From Pedobacter soli (GTDB lineage Bacteria; Bacteroidota; Bacteroidia; Sphingobacteriales; Sphingobacteriaceae), in NCBI RefSeq assembly GCF_900101435.1, contig NZ_FMZH01000004.1, forward strand, positions 126,615-190,614: a stretch of 64,000 nt of DNA, in the 5' to 3' direction. A program made the position numbers and the translations under genes. Under the pieces are notes generated by a model. It had not been told where the DNA came from, ran no database searches, and saw nothing but the letters and a program-made list of their open reading frames with translations. Positions 16,999-25,928 of the stretch are shown here, in pieces; the stretch's first letter is position 1, and each line of letters opens with the position of its first letter.

Positions 16999-18426
16999 TT
17001 ATACTTTATAATATTGTTCCCATCCCTGGCGTGGTGGAGGACCAATTAATAAATCGTTTGCATTTTTACTGCTGGTAATAATTTTCTTTTTTCGATCGAA
17101 AACAATTTTCTCGCCTGTCCATTGGGCCAATACACCCAGGCAAAACACCTGACTTAAAGGACCTGCAATTTCGAAAGGTGAACGCGTTTTCTCTTCACCT
17201 TTACAAGCTTTTAAGAAATTGGCAAAGTGATTTGACGGACTTGGTGGCACAAACGGTAAACGCGAAGCCATTTCTTTAGCCTTTTCTTCGGGGATGATAG
17301 ACAGGGTACTGCCATGTGAACCACCTTTAAAAGTTAAATCTTTGCTGTAGATAATTTTTCCCGGGTTTAGCTTGGCAGAGGTAGCTGCACCATTGCTTGG
17401 TGGCGGGATGTTTGGGTCTAATCCTTGTACGCCATAACCTGCAGGTATTGGAGGAAGGTTATCGATACCATCATACCATTTAATTTCGACAGGTGGCATG
17501 CTGCCGCGCTTAGGGAACTTGAACGATAGGGTTGAAGACATCGGATAAAAGAAATTATTGTGTCCGTCGAGTTTCACAGGATCTACTTCGTAAGGCAGCC
17601 CTAAATCAAGGAACTGGTGCGAAGTATCGAGAATATGTGCTCCCCAGTCGCCCAATGCGCCCATACCAAAATCGAACCAGCACCGCCACTGGCCATTTAC
17701 AAAATCTTTGTTATAATCATGGCCTTGCGTTTGCATTTGCCATATATTCCAGTCGAGTGTCGATGGAGGTGTTTCTGCTGGTGGGAACGACGTGATTTTT
17801 GGGTTCCAGCCATGCCAGCGCCGTGGCGAATTCATGTGTGCGGTAATGGCGGTAACATCTTTAATAATGCCAGCATCAACCCATGCTTTATATTGGAAAT
17901 AATTGGCTTCCGAATGTCCCTGATTACCCATTTGGGTAACCACTTTACGGTTTTTCTTCGCAGCCTTCATCATCAGTTCAACCTCGTTAAAAGTGCGAGC
18001 CATTGGTTTTTCAACGTATACGTGTTTACCCAGGCCTATGGCCATCATGGTAATCGGGAAATGTGAAAAGTCTGGTGTACCTATAGAAACAGCGTCGATC
18101 TGGTTGCCCATTTTATCAAACATCTGTCTGAAATCTTTAAAACGAGGCACATTTGGAAACATTTTAAGAATAGGCAAGGTGTGCGGTGCTTCCATATCTA
18201 CATCGCATAATGCAACAATATTGGCCAATCCGGTATTATAAAGCTCGCGGATAATATCGCCACCACGGTTACCAATGCCAATACAGGCCAGGTTAACCTT
18301 TTCTCCTGCCGCAAAACGGGGGATAGGTTGCCCTTTTGCAAATAAGAAGCCCGGCGCTGCCACAGCGGCTGAGGCCAGTAAGGCTTGGGTTAAAAACTTT
18401 CTTCTGGAATAATTACTATCGCTCAT
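16999..18426 (-). CDS. Tat-exported Gfo/Idh/MocA family oxidoreductase
   Basis: A 475-residue NAD(P)-dependent sugar or polyol oxidoreductase. The N-terminus carries a twin-arginine signal (YSRRKFLTQALLASAAVAAPGF), meaning it is exported folded with its cofactor. A Rossmann fold follows (VNLACIGIGNRGGDIIREL, ~43-62), then DAVSIGTPDFSHF and YVEKPMARTFNE with the conserved Lys-Pro of the family. The C-terminal part is the substrate domain, with GDWGAHILD near the active site. Bacteroidota often encode these Tat-exported enzymes beside hydrolases acting on host or plant glycans; its position between GH20 and GH127 genes fits that. The substrate is unknown. Confidence 0.88.
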   Translation of the reverse strand: MSDSNYSRRKFLTQALLASAAVAAPGFLFAKGQPIPRFAAGEKVNLACIGIGNRGGDIIRELYNTGLANIVALCDVDMEAPHTLPILKMFPNVPRFKDFRQMFDKMGNQIDAVSIGTPDFSHFPITMMAIGLGKHVYVEKPMARTFNEVELMMKAAKKNRKVVTQMGNQGHSEANYFQYKAWVDAGIIKDVTAITAHMNSPRRWHGWNPKITSFPPAETPPSTLDWNIWQMQTQGHDYNKDFVNGQWRCWFDFGMGALGDWGAHILDTSHQFLDLGLPYEVDPVKLDGHNNFFYPMSSTLSFKFPKRGSMPPVEIKWYDGIDNLPPIPAGYGVQGLDPNIPPPSNGAATSAKLNPGKIIYSKDLTFKGGSHGSTLSIIPEEKAKEMASRLPFVPPSPSNHFANFLKACKGEEKTRSPFEIAGPLSQVFCLGVLAQWTGEKIVFDRKKKIITSSKNANDLLIGPPPRQGWEQYYKV

Positions 18427-18799
18427 GTTATATGTTGGTTATAGCGTTGAAGATAGCAAAAACACAATTAAAGTTAATACAGGCAAACCGGGCGGGACTT
18501 ATTAAAATCGTTTATAACGAAGCGATATTTTAATTTCAATCGATGTAAATTATATTTTTTCGCAATCTGGATGGAGTGTAACAATTTTGGTAAATTATCA
18601 GTTATCATTTATCAGTTTGCAATTTTCAGTTTGCAGTTGGATTGGACTATTAACCAATAAACAATAATCAGTTTGCGGTTATCAGTTTACAGTTTAGGCT
18701 ATCGACCATGGACTATTAACTAATAAACCAATAATCAGTTTTCAGTTGGATTAGGCTATCGACCATGGACTATTGACCAATAAACCAATGACCAATGAA
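18427..18799. repeat. 373-bp gap with degenerate ~57-bp direct repeats
   Basis: No gene is seen. From about 18590 to 18790 the sequence is built from imperfect units containing ATCAGTTTGCAGTT and GACTATTAACCAATAAACC. The clearest pair begins TAGGCTATCGACCATGG at 18695 and again at 18752 (period 57), with a more degenerate third unit near 18638. The array separates the oxidoreductase gene from the GH127 gene upstream of it on the minus strand. Composition and absence of an open frame suggest non-coding repeat expansion. Confidence 0.7.
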
Positions 18800-21700
18800 C
18801 TACTTTAACGTAACATCCAGATAAACTGAGTGCCTGCCATAGGTATCATAAAATGGTTTAAAGTTAACGCCATCAATAGTGAAATTCAGTGTTGCAGGAT
18901 CTCCTTTTATGGATTTACTGATGTCGGCAGCATCAAGTGTAACTTTGCGCCAGTCTTTTCTGGCTTCAGGCTCCTGGGCTGCAAGCAACACCGGGCCGTA
19001 AAATAAGCTGGCAACGTTCTGCTGGTCCATTACCGGATCGAGGTGAAAGGTGAATGGCATTTTCAATTCAATCACATCGCCATCTTTCCAGCTTCGGCTT
19101 AAAGTGAGGTAAGTGCCTGGTTTGGCATCAACTTTTTGTGCTATGCCGTTTATTCTAACAAAAAAGCCTTTGTTAGCCCAACCCGGTACCCGCACATTCA
19201 CATCGAATTTACCACTGCCCTGGATCGTTAAGCGACTATTGTCAGCCTTGGGGAAATCCGTAGTTTGCGTTATTTTTATTTTGCGGGTAGTCCAGTCTAA
19301 AACAGAAGGGATAAACAGGTTTACATAGAGTGCTTTATCGTCCTTAGCTTTAAAATAAATAGAATTCTGGAGCTTGGTGCTGCTTTCCAGCGCAGTGCCG
19401 TTACAGCAGGTAAAACCAGTCATGTCGGCGTTGCCAAATTGTTTTACCGATCCCGGCCTTAAGGGAATATGATAGGTATTGGCCGGACTATTTTCGGCTA
19501 CAGATGCCAGTATATCATTGTATAAAGCACGCTCATAATAATCCATAAACTCGGCGCGCTGATCGAAAAGAAAAAGATCTCCGGTTAGTTTTAGCATGTT
19601 ATAGGTGGCACAGGTTTCGTTTTGCCCACCTTCCGAGAATCCATTTTCATATAGGGTACCCGGTTGGGCCACAAAACATTCGGCATTTGCCGGATTCCGT
19701 GCACCGGCAACCCCGCCGATGCTGTACATATAATCGCTAATCATTTTGTGCCAGAAATTATCAGCAATATTGTAGTATTCGGGATTTTTAGAAGCCCGAT
19801 ACATTTCGATGCTGCCCACAATTTGCGGAATATGTTGATTGGCATGTAAACCACGGAAAATATCAACGTTTTTAGCCAGACCATGAATATGCGTGGTATC
19901 GCCAAAAAATACCTTAACATTATCAAATAGTTGGGCAGTTTTAAGGTATTCGGCTTTTCCGGTAATCTGGTACAAATGCGCCATCGATTCGTTCATGCCC
20001 CCATATTCGCCGGCAATGTAGGTGTTCCACATTTTAATGAGCGTTTCTTGTGGCAGCTTGCTCAGGCGGGCATTTACCCAGTCGCCCATTTTGGTAGCAA
20101 TTTCGAGTGCTTTTTTATTACCTGTTACCTGGTAAATGTCTATCAAGCCAGCCAAAATTTTGTGTAAAGTGTAGTAAGGTGCCCAAACCTGGTTTTTCTG
20201 ACCACCATATTTCGCGCCTTGCTCCAGCATAATAAACTGATCGGGTGGGTAAGCGCTGATAAATCCTTTGCCCCAGTTCCAGTAATCTGTTCTTATTCCC
20301 GCTCCGCTCAGGTCAGAATCAAAGGCAGTCTTGCCCGGTCCTACGGGCACAGCAGCAGGATCAGCTACATATTGGCCGCTCTCTTTTTGAGGTTTGCCTG
20401 ATAACTGCGATAAATCGTAAAGGGTATTAACCATATAATCGATTTTTTTGGCGAAGTTGGAATGAAGTGCCGCATCGTATCCTGTACCCGCATAGGCCTG
20501 TGCAATGGCCGAAAGGTAATGGCCGGTTGCATGGCCCCTTAATTTGGTATCTTCACTATCCCAAACGCCAAGTGGCTTTGCACCTTCAGGCTGTTTTTGG
20601 CCAAAAGCATGCCTGAACATATACAGAAACGAATTGGGGTCGGTTTTTGCCAGTGTTTCAATAAATTTATCGCGGTTTTTGGTAAAACTGGTGCCCTTTC
20701 CTTCGATATTGGTTTTTAAGGTAACCTGATCTAAACCAAAAGCCTCGAGTTTAGAACTTGGTAAAGTCGCTTTACCTGCTTCTTTCACCGTAACAGCAGC
20801 ATTTGCTTTGAGGTTTGTTCCCGGTACCAGCCCGGTAATCGTATATTGACCAGTCTTCAAAACAGTGCTGTTGTCGGTAGGAGCTGGCCATATCACCCGT
20901 ACTTTTGGCCCGGTTTTTCCATCGCGGTAAGTACCATCAATGTAGGCCGGTAAACGGGGTAAATTACCAACAGTTGTAACCACAGCTACATCGGCAACTT
21001 TGGTTAAATATGCGTTGTAGAGTTGCGGTGTAGCTGCCGAAAATTTTTGAAGGTTATCTTCTTTTTTCGCCGTGGTGTTTACAGTACTTTCATTACCGCT
21101 TTTAAGGGCATTACGGTAAATGTAACCAACTTGTCTGAAGCTCAGCGGAACACGGTAAATCCTGAAATCGTGTATCAGGGCATTCAGGTAAGGATCAGTT
21201 GGTAGTAGCGATTTACCAATGTAAAGTAGGTTTTTATCTTTCTGTGTCTGTGCGAATACTGTCGTTAAATCGAGTGGAATATCTTTTGTTTCGCTGGCGA
21301 TTTTGCCATTAAGGTAGGTAGTGATTGATTTGGAAGGAATATCAACCACGATGGCCAGGTTTACCCATTGGTTAAGCGGCACGGATTGGGTAGCTACTGC
21401 GTTTTTTATTCCTTTGGCTGTGGAAACAGCTGCCTGAAAACCATCCTGCGCATTGCTGCCTGCCGGTGATGCCGAAAAATGTTTGTTTGCATCTTGTCCA
21501 AAATCAAAGAAACGTTGCCCGCGCTGGTTCGATCGTAAATAAACCCAGCCGGTAATGCTGATCGATTCCATATCTGTGAGCACATCTGCCGGCAGTGCAA
21601 TAAATGAATTTCCTTCACCTGTGAGCGATAAAACCTGCCCGAATTGATTATCATTTACAAATTTGGCCCCATTGCCAAAAAGTTTGGCATGCAGGTTATT

Positions 21701-21868
21701 GCGCGACCAGTCTTTTGCATCGCCGTTAAATTTGTAACGTGCACTCATGGCTGTTTCGCCAACACCATCCAATATCTGATCGCCATTTTGGGCCTTAACA
21801 CTGGTAATAGTGGTTAAAAGGCCGATACATAAAACCGAACGGAGCAGTTGCTGATATATTTTCGTCAT
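18800..21868 (-). CDS. Exported LamG-Ig-GH127 protein (beta-L-arabinofuranosidase-like)
   Basis: A 1022-residue exported protein with a signal peptide ending near VKAQ (residue 27). Order: LamG/concanavalin-like domain (~41-258), a group 4 bacterial Ig-like segment (~300-365, LPAYIDGTYRDGKTGPKVRVIW), then a GH127/DUF1680 catalytic region (~375-1020). The zinc and nucleophile residues of characterised GH127 enzymes appear to be kept: Glu751 and Cys753 in NETCATYNM and the pair Cys821-Cys822 in FTCCNGT. The family removes beta-L-arabinofuranose, acting through a Zn-bound cysteine. The appended LamG and Ig domains may bind polysaccharide. A second GH127 lies at 60.5 kb. Activity on another sugar cannot be excluded. 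Confidence 0.82.
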   Translation of the reverse strand: MTKIYQQLLRSVLCIGLLTTITSVKAQNGDQILDGVGETAMSARYKFNGDAKDWSRNNLHAKLFGNGAKFVNDNQFGQVLSLTGEGNSFIALPADVLTDMESISITGWVYLRSNQRGQRFFDFGQDANKHFSASPAGSNAQDGFQAAVSTAKGIKNAVATQSVPLNQWVNLAIVVDIPSKSITTYLNGKIASETKDIPLDLTTVFAQTQKDKNLLYIGKSLLPTDPYLNALIHDFRIYRVPLSFRQVGYIYRNALKSGNESTVNTTAKKEDNLQKFSAATPQLYNAYLTKVADVAVVTTVGNLPRLPAYIDGTYRDGKTGPKVRVIWPAPTDNSTVLKTGQYTITGLVPGTNLKANAAVTVKEAGKATLPSSKLEAFGLDQVTLKTNIEGKGTSFTKNRDKFIETLAKTDPNSFLYMFRHAFGQKQPEGAKPLGVWDSEDTKLRGHATGHYLSAIAQAYAGTGYDAALHSNFAKKIDYMVNTLYDLSQLSGKPQKESGQYVADPAAVPVGPGKTAFDSDLSGAGIRTDYWNWGKGFISAYPPDQFIMLEQGAKYGGQKNQVWAPYYTLHKILAGLIDIYQVTGNKKALEIATKMGDWVNARLSKLPQETLIKMWNTYIAGEYGGMNESMAHLYQITGKAEYLKTAQLFDNVKVFFGDTTHIHGLAKNVDIFRGLHANQHIPQIVGSIEMYRASKNPEYYNIADNFWHKMISDYMYSIGGVAGARNPANAECFVAQPGTLYENGFSEGGQNETCATYNMLKLTGDLFLFDQRAEFMDYYERALYNDILASVAENSPANTYHIPLRPGSVKQFGNADMTGFTCCNGTALESSTKLQNSIYFKAKDDKALYVNLFIPSVLDWTTRKIKITQTTDFPKADNSRLTIQGSGKFDVNVRVPGWANKGFFVRINGIAQKVDAKPGTYLTLSRSWKDGDVIELKMPFTFHLDPVMDQQNVASLFYGPVLLAAQEPEARKDWRKVTLDAADISKSIKGDPATLNFTIDGVNFKPFYDTYGRHSVYLDVTLK

Positions 21869-22184
21869 AATAATTAAAGGATGGTGGATTAAACAATCTT
21901 ACTTCAGCATTGCCGCAGGTTTTGATTGCCTGTAAATTGATGATAAAATTAAAAACAAGCCCGGTGTTTTTATACTTCTTTTTTAGCTAATGGCTACAGG
22001 ATATTAACAAATGTTTGAGTTAAGACGTTTTTTACCTTCGGGAACTTGTTATTTGTTTGAACCCATGCAAAATAAGGTGAAAATACGCCCCATGCGGCTG
22101 CAACCTTTCTCTTTCTTTTTGCTGATATTCGTGCTTGTAAGCTTTCAGTTAAAGTGTAATTCAAACCATTACTGCTAAATTATC
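21869..22184. other. 316-bp divergent promoter region (GH127 versus sheath gene)
   Basis: No gene is seen. The half nearest the sheath gene carries the bipartite module described separately (22061-22131), which recurs upstream of the VgrG gene. On the GH127 side CAATCTTA near 21893 reads TAAGATTG on the minus strand, a near match to the -7 consensus. Confidence 0.5.
22061..22131 (+). promoter_or_regulatory. Bipartite promoter module of the sheath-tube genes
   Basis: GGTGAAAATACG (22076-22087) is followed by ACCTTT (22103-22108) and TTTTGCTGATATT (22117-22129). GATATTCG at 22124-22131 approximates the Bacteroidota -7 box, which would put the transcription start near 22137 and the GGTGAAAATACG box roughly 50-60 nt upstream of it, where activators bind. 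The same elements with the same 41-nt spacing occur at 29613-29666. ACCC at 22061 also has a counterpart there. Confidence 0.6.
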
Positions 22185-23762
22185 ATGATCGAATCTAATA
22201 TTAAAACTCCCGGTGTTTACATTAACGAGCAAAATGCTTTTCCGAACAGTGTAGTTCAGGTGGCTACAGCTGTTCCGGCATTTATAGGCTATACACCACA
22301 GGCCATGTACGAAGGTAAATCGTATACCAATGTAGCCACTAAAATTACCAGTTTTGCCGATTTTATGGCTATTTTTGGCTACCCCGATCCGGCCCTTCCG
22401 GCCAGTCCGGCGGTACAATACCATCCACAATATTATCTTGTTAAGCAAAATACTAAGCCAATAAATCAGGATTATATTACGGCTAACGGTGCTTATTATT
22501 CCGTTTTACCCGATCCCAATACCATTTATTATCTGTATAACAGCATCATGCTGTTTTATCAGAATGGAGGTGGCGATGCTTACATAGTTTCAGTGGGTAC
22601 GTACGGCCAACCATCAGGGCAACCTGTTGCTGTTGGGCAGCCATTGGTAAACCCAAATGTATCGTTAACCGATTTACAAAATGGTGTTGCCCTTTTACGT
22701 AATGAGCAGGAACCTACCATGTACATTTGTCCCGAAGCTACTTTGTTATCGGTACCTGAAAATGCTACGCTGATGCAAAGTATGCTGGCACAGAGCGAAG
22801 TAATGCAAACTGCAATCAGTATTTTCGATGTGATTGGCGGTCGCAATCCCGATCCTTTAAACTATACTGTCGATATCGAAACATTCAGGGCAGGTACGGG
22901 GCAGCAGGGTTTAAGTTATGGGGTGGCTTATTATCCTTTTATAGGTACCACAATTATGCAAAATGCCGATATTAACTATACCAACCTTTTCGGTGGCGAT
23001 ATTAAACAACTGGCGCCTATACTCAATCCACCAGAAAATCCTGATCCTGTTTCTGCTGCAATCTTACAGCAGATAGAAAACCAGGGTACGGCACCGTTAA
23101 CCATAGTGCAATACAACAATGCTTTATTAAATGCCAGTAAACTTTATACGGGTATTATTAATCAGGTATTGAAGCAGGCTAATGTACTCCCTCCAAGTGG
23201 TGGCATGGCCGGTGTAATCACCACTGTTGATAACCAGGAAGGGGTATGGCAATCTCCTGCGAATACTTCAATTGTAGGGGTGGTAAATTTGCCTATCCGT
23301 TTATCGGATACCCAGCAGGCTTCGCTTAATGTAGATGCTGTTTCGGGTAAATCTATCAATGCTATCCGTTTCTTTAATGGTATAGGTATTTTGGTTTGGG
23401 GCGCACGCACGCTGGATGGGAATAGTCAGGATTGGCGTTATATCGCAGTAAGAAGAACGATGATTATGATCGAACAATCATGCAAGTTGGCTACGCAAGC
23501 TTATGTTTTTTCGCCAAACGATAAAAATACCTGGGAAGCAGTAAAGGCTACAATTGGCAGTTTCTTAACCTCACTATGGAAACAGGGAGGACTGCAGGGG
23601 GCGAGTGCTGCAGATGCTTTTTCGGTAGATTGCGGATTGGGAACTACCATGACAGGCGATGATATTTTGAACGGGTTTATGAATGTTGTTATAAAAGTAG
23701 CTGTAGTACGGCCGGCAGAATTTATCGTACTCACTTTTCAACAACAAATGCAGAAAAGTTAA
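22185..23762 (+). CDS. Contractile tail sheath protein (phage/eCIS type)
   Basis: A 525-residue sheath subunit that would polymerise around an inner tube and contract to drive it through a membrane. The N-terminus (KTPGVYINEQNAFPNSVVQVATAVPAFIGYTPQA) is the hallmark of phage-tail sheath proteins, and the C-terminal half has INAIRFFNGIGILVWGARTLDG followed by WRYIAVRRTMIMIEQS, the conserved sheath core. It is a single-polypeptide sheath, unlike the TssB/TssC pair of classical type VI secretion. The tube gene follows after 25 nt. No baseplate, tape-measure or ATPase genes are adjacent. The upstream region carries a regulatory module shared with the VgrG gene. Confidence 0.93.
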   Translation: MIESNIKTPGVYINEQNAFPNSVVQVATAVPAFIGYTPQAMYEGKSYTNVATKITSFADFMAIFGYPDPALPASPAVQYHPQYYLVKQNTKPINQDYITANGAYYSVLPDPNTIYYLYNSIMLFYQNGGGDAYIVSVGTYGQPSGQPVAVGQPLVNPNVSLTDLQNGVALLRNEQEPTMYICPEATLLSVPENATLMQSMLAQSEVMQTAISIFDVIGGRNPDPLNYTVDIETFRAGTGQQGLSYGVAYYPFIGTTIMQNADINYTNLFGGDIKQLAPILNPPENPDPVSAAILQQIENQGTAPLTIVQYNNALLNASKLYTGIINQVLKQANVLPPSGGMAGVITTVDNQEGVWQSPANTSIVGVVNLPIRLSDTQQASLNVDAVSGKSINAIRFFNGIGILVWGARTLDGNSQDWRYIAVRRTMIMIEQSCKLATQAYVFSPNDKNTWEAVKATIGSFLTSLWKQGGLQGASAADAFSVDCGLGTTMTGDDILNGFMNVVIKVAVVRPAEFIVLTFQQQMQKS

Positions 23763-23787
23763 TTTATTAAAGTTAAAATATATAATT

Positions 23788-24249
23788 ATGGCAAATGATG
23801 GAAGCACAGAGGGTGCAACATGGCCGCTACCTAAATTCAGGTTTGAGGTAGATTTGGGTTCAGCATTACAGCGAATTTCGTTTCAGGAAGTATCAGGCCT
23901 GGACGTGGAAAATCAGCTTATCGAATACCGCAAAAACAACAATCCGATTTTTTCTGCTGAAAAAATGCCGGGATTAACTAAACATGGCAATGTAACCATG
24001 AAGAAAGGCATTTTTGTTAACGACAATACTTTTTGGGATTGGTATTCGGCGATTAAAATGAATACGGTTAAAAGATGTACGGTATTAATTAAATTGCTTG
24101 ATGAAACAGGTAATGTTACCATGCAGTGGCAGTTAAGCAATGCCTTCCCAACCAAAGTAAGCGGCAGTGATCTCAAATCTGAAGGCAATGAAGTTGCTGT
24201 TGAGTCACTCGAAATCGCGTTTGAACAATTGACCATTACAAATGGTTAA
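23788..24249 (+). CDS. Contractile tail inner-tube protein (gp19/Hcp-like)
   Basis: A 153-residue protein of the T4 gp19-like tail tube family, which stacks as hexameric rings to make the rigid tube inside the sheath. Recognisable features are WPLPKFRFEVDLG at the start, ISFQEVSGLDVENQLIEYR around residues 31-49, and the ending VAVESLEIAFEQLTI, a conserved tube pattern. It sits 25 nt after the sheath gene and before a strong bidirectional terminator, so the two form a closed two-gene unit. Many extracellular contractile systems encode two or three tube paralogues; only one is present here. Confidence 0.92.
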   Translation: MANDGSTEGATWPLPKFRFEVDLGSALQRISFQEVSGLDVENQLIEYRKNNNPIFSAEKMPGLTKHGNVTMKKGIFVNDNTFWDWYSAIKMNTVKRCTVLIKLLDETGNVTMQWQLSNAFPTKVSGSDLKSEGNEVAVESLEIAFEQLTITNG

Positions 24250-24254
24250 TTATT

Positions 24255-24289
24255 GTTTGGCAGATCAACATCTGTTTGATCTGCCAAAC
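24255..24289. terminator. Bidirectional terminator after the tube gene
   Basis: GTTTGGCAGATCAA and TTGATCTGCCAAAC form a perfect 14-bp stem around a 7-nt loop between convergent genes, followed by TGTTTATTT. It ends the sheath-tube unit and the facing peptidase gene. Confidence 0.85.
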
Positions 24290-24292
24290 TGT

Positions 24293-25657
24293 TTATTTCG
24301 CAAGGCTTGTACCCGTTAGTCTGATTTTATAAGGCCATTGCTCATCATTTTCGTCTTTGCCATCTGTAATGTGCTCCCAATGCGTACTTGGTGCGCCACT
24401 TACCACCAGCCATAAATAGGTTGTTCCCGCCGGTACATTAAATTTAACCGAACTTTCATGGTCGGTATGAATTTTTCCATAAACAGGTTTCCCGTCTTTT
24501 TGTACTGCCACAAAACTGTATCTCCAGCCTGCATCATTCAGGTTTATATTTCTAAAACCATCGGCACCAGCTATCCCTTTAAAATCGAGTTTAATGGTAC
24601 TTGCTTTTTGTGGAACCTTTAATTGTATGCCGTTATAGCCATAATTTTGCGGACAGTTAGTCGACTTTATCTGGTACCAGCCACTGGCCAATGAATCTAA
24701 AACAGTAAAATGTTTGTTGGCGTAAGATTTACCCGCTTTTTTCGCCTGGTCTAAATCCCAGGTTATAAATCTGGCTGCAGCCTCGTGCATTTCATCATTA
24801 AATTTAGTTTGGCTGGTATTGGTAATCCGTTTGTAGGCCATCACCGCATCTTCGCCTTTTAGTGCCTGCTGCCATAACTTACCAATAAATTTAACACCAT
24901 GTTTATTGGCCCAATATTCGAGCACATAAGGCGAGTGGTACTGATTGGTTTCATGTAGAAATGCATAATGCGTCTTTTTTAAATAGGATTCCAGGTGGTA
25001 GTTTTCAAAAGTCATCCATTCGGGGTAAACATGCCAAAGCATAAACTGTGAGGTCATTTCGAAAATGGGCTGGCCACGACTGCCTTTTGGAGATGAGGTA
25101 AAAGCCCACGATCCATCAGCATTAACCAGGTATTGGAAACAATGGCCAATCTCGTGTGCGAGGGCACCAAAAGGTGCTTTGCTAATGCGCGTAATGGGTG
25201 TCCAGGCGATGCCGATTTTATGTTCTTCACCACCACCAAAGGCCGTACCTTCTTTACCTTTAAATACAAAAATTAAAAGCTTGTAGCGGTCTGTTACCGA
25301 TTTGCCTTTGTTTACAAAAGCCAGGCTATCCACATAGAAATTATAGAAACGATCGCATTCTTTTAAAATGTCGTTCATATTTAAACGAAGTGCAGGATCG
25401 GGGTTTTGTGATAGATCGGGGCCAAATGCTTTAGACCAGAAAATAGCGAGGTTATCCGATTCTACCATTCTTTGGTAACTATATTCGCTCTCTGCATTGT
25501 CGAAATCATTTCCTTCCGGTACCATCCAAACTTTAGCAGGAATGTAGCGTTGTTTAGCTGTCTGACTGTAGGTGCTGTTACAGAAAAATATGCTTAGCAG
25601 TAAACAGAAACTTAACAAAAAATGAGCGGAAAGCGTATTGTTTTTTATGGGACACAT
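24293..25657 (-). CDS. Exported zincin-type peptidase-like protein (DUF6055-like)
   Basis: A 454-residue protein with a signal peptide (LLSFCLLLSIFFCNSTYSQ). The key motif is ALAHEIGHCFQYL, an HExxH zinc site expected of a gluzincin/metzincin-like fold, with Glu residues downstream (IFEMTSQFMLW) that could be the third ligand. The domain resembles DUF6055 proteins of Bacteroidota. The C-terminal ~120 residues look like a beta-rich accessory domain (LKVPQKASTIKLDFKG). It lies between the two injection-system blocks but on the opposite strand and with its own Sec signal, so it is probably an independent exported enzyme and not an injected cargo. Substrate unknown. Confidence 0.7.
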   Translation of the reverse strand: MCPIKNNTLSAHFLLSFCLLLSIFFCNSTYSQTAKQRYIPAKVWMVPEGNDFDNAESEYSYQRMVESDNLAIFWSKAFGPDLSQNPDPALRLNMNDILKECDRFYNFYVDSLAFVNKGKSVTDRYKLLIFVFKGKEGTAFGGGEEHKIGIAWTPITRISKAPFGALAHEIGHCFQYLVNADGSWAFTSSPKGSRGQPIFEMTSQFMLWHVYPEWMTFENYHLESYLKKTHYAFLHETNQYHSPYVLEYWANKHGVKFIGKLWQQALKGEDAVMAYKRITNTSQTKFNDEMHEAAARFITWDLDQAKKAGKSYANKHFTVLDSLASGWYQIKSTNCPQNYGYNGIQLKVPQKASTIKLDFKGIAGADGFRNINLNDAGWRYSFVAVQKDGKPVYGKIHTDHESSVKFNVPAGTTYLWLVVSGAPSTHWEHITDGKDENDEQWPYKIRLTGTSLAK

Positions 25658-25889
25658 GGTGAAAGATTTAGTTTTACTGTGGGTTAAAACCAGAGCAGTT
25701 AATTGTTGATTAGTATGCTAAAATAGCTGATTTACCTAAGCCACAATTGGTGTTTTTTTGCAGGTGATAGCAGGATTTTAACAAGAACTACAGCCTGGTT
25801 TGTTCGATGTGTAACTGGGTATGGCTTCGCAGTTAAAATTAAGGTACATCAGGTTAATATTTATGAACGTTACGGGTATGTTTAAAATC

Positions 25890-25897
25890 TATCTTTG
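25890..25897 (+). promoter_or_regulatory. -7 box of the GH43 gene
   Basis: TATCTTTG matches the Bacteroidota -7 consensus TAnnTTTG exactly, 32 nt upstream of the GH43 start codon. A matching -33 TTTG is not evident. Confidence 0.5.
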
Positions 25898-25928
25898 ATC
25901 ATCATCCAATCATTTAGTTAAATGTAAA

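Noticed and set aside
17617..18066. 149-residue plus-strand open frame
   Set aside because: It lies inside the well-supported Gfo/Idh/MocA gene; composition is that of an antisense shadow.
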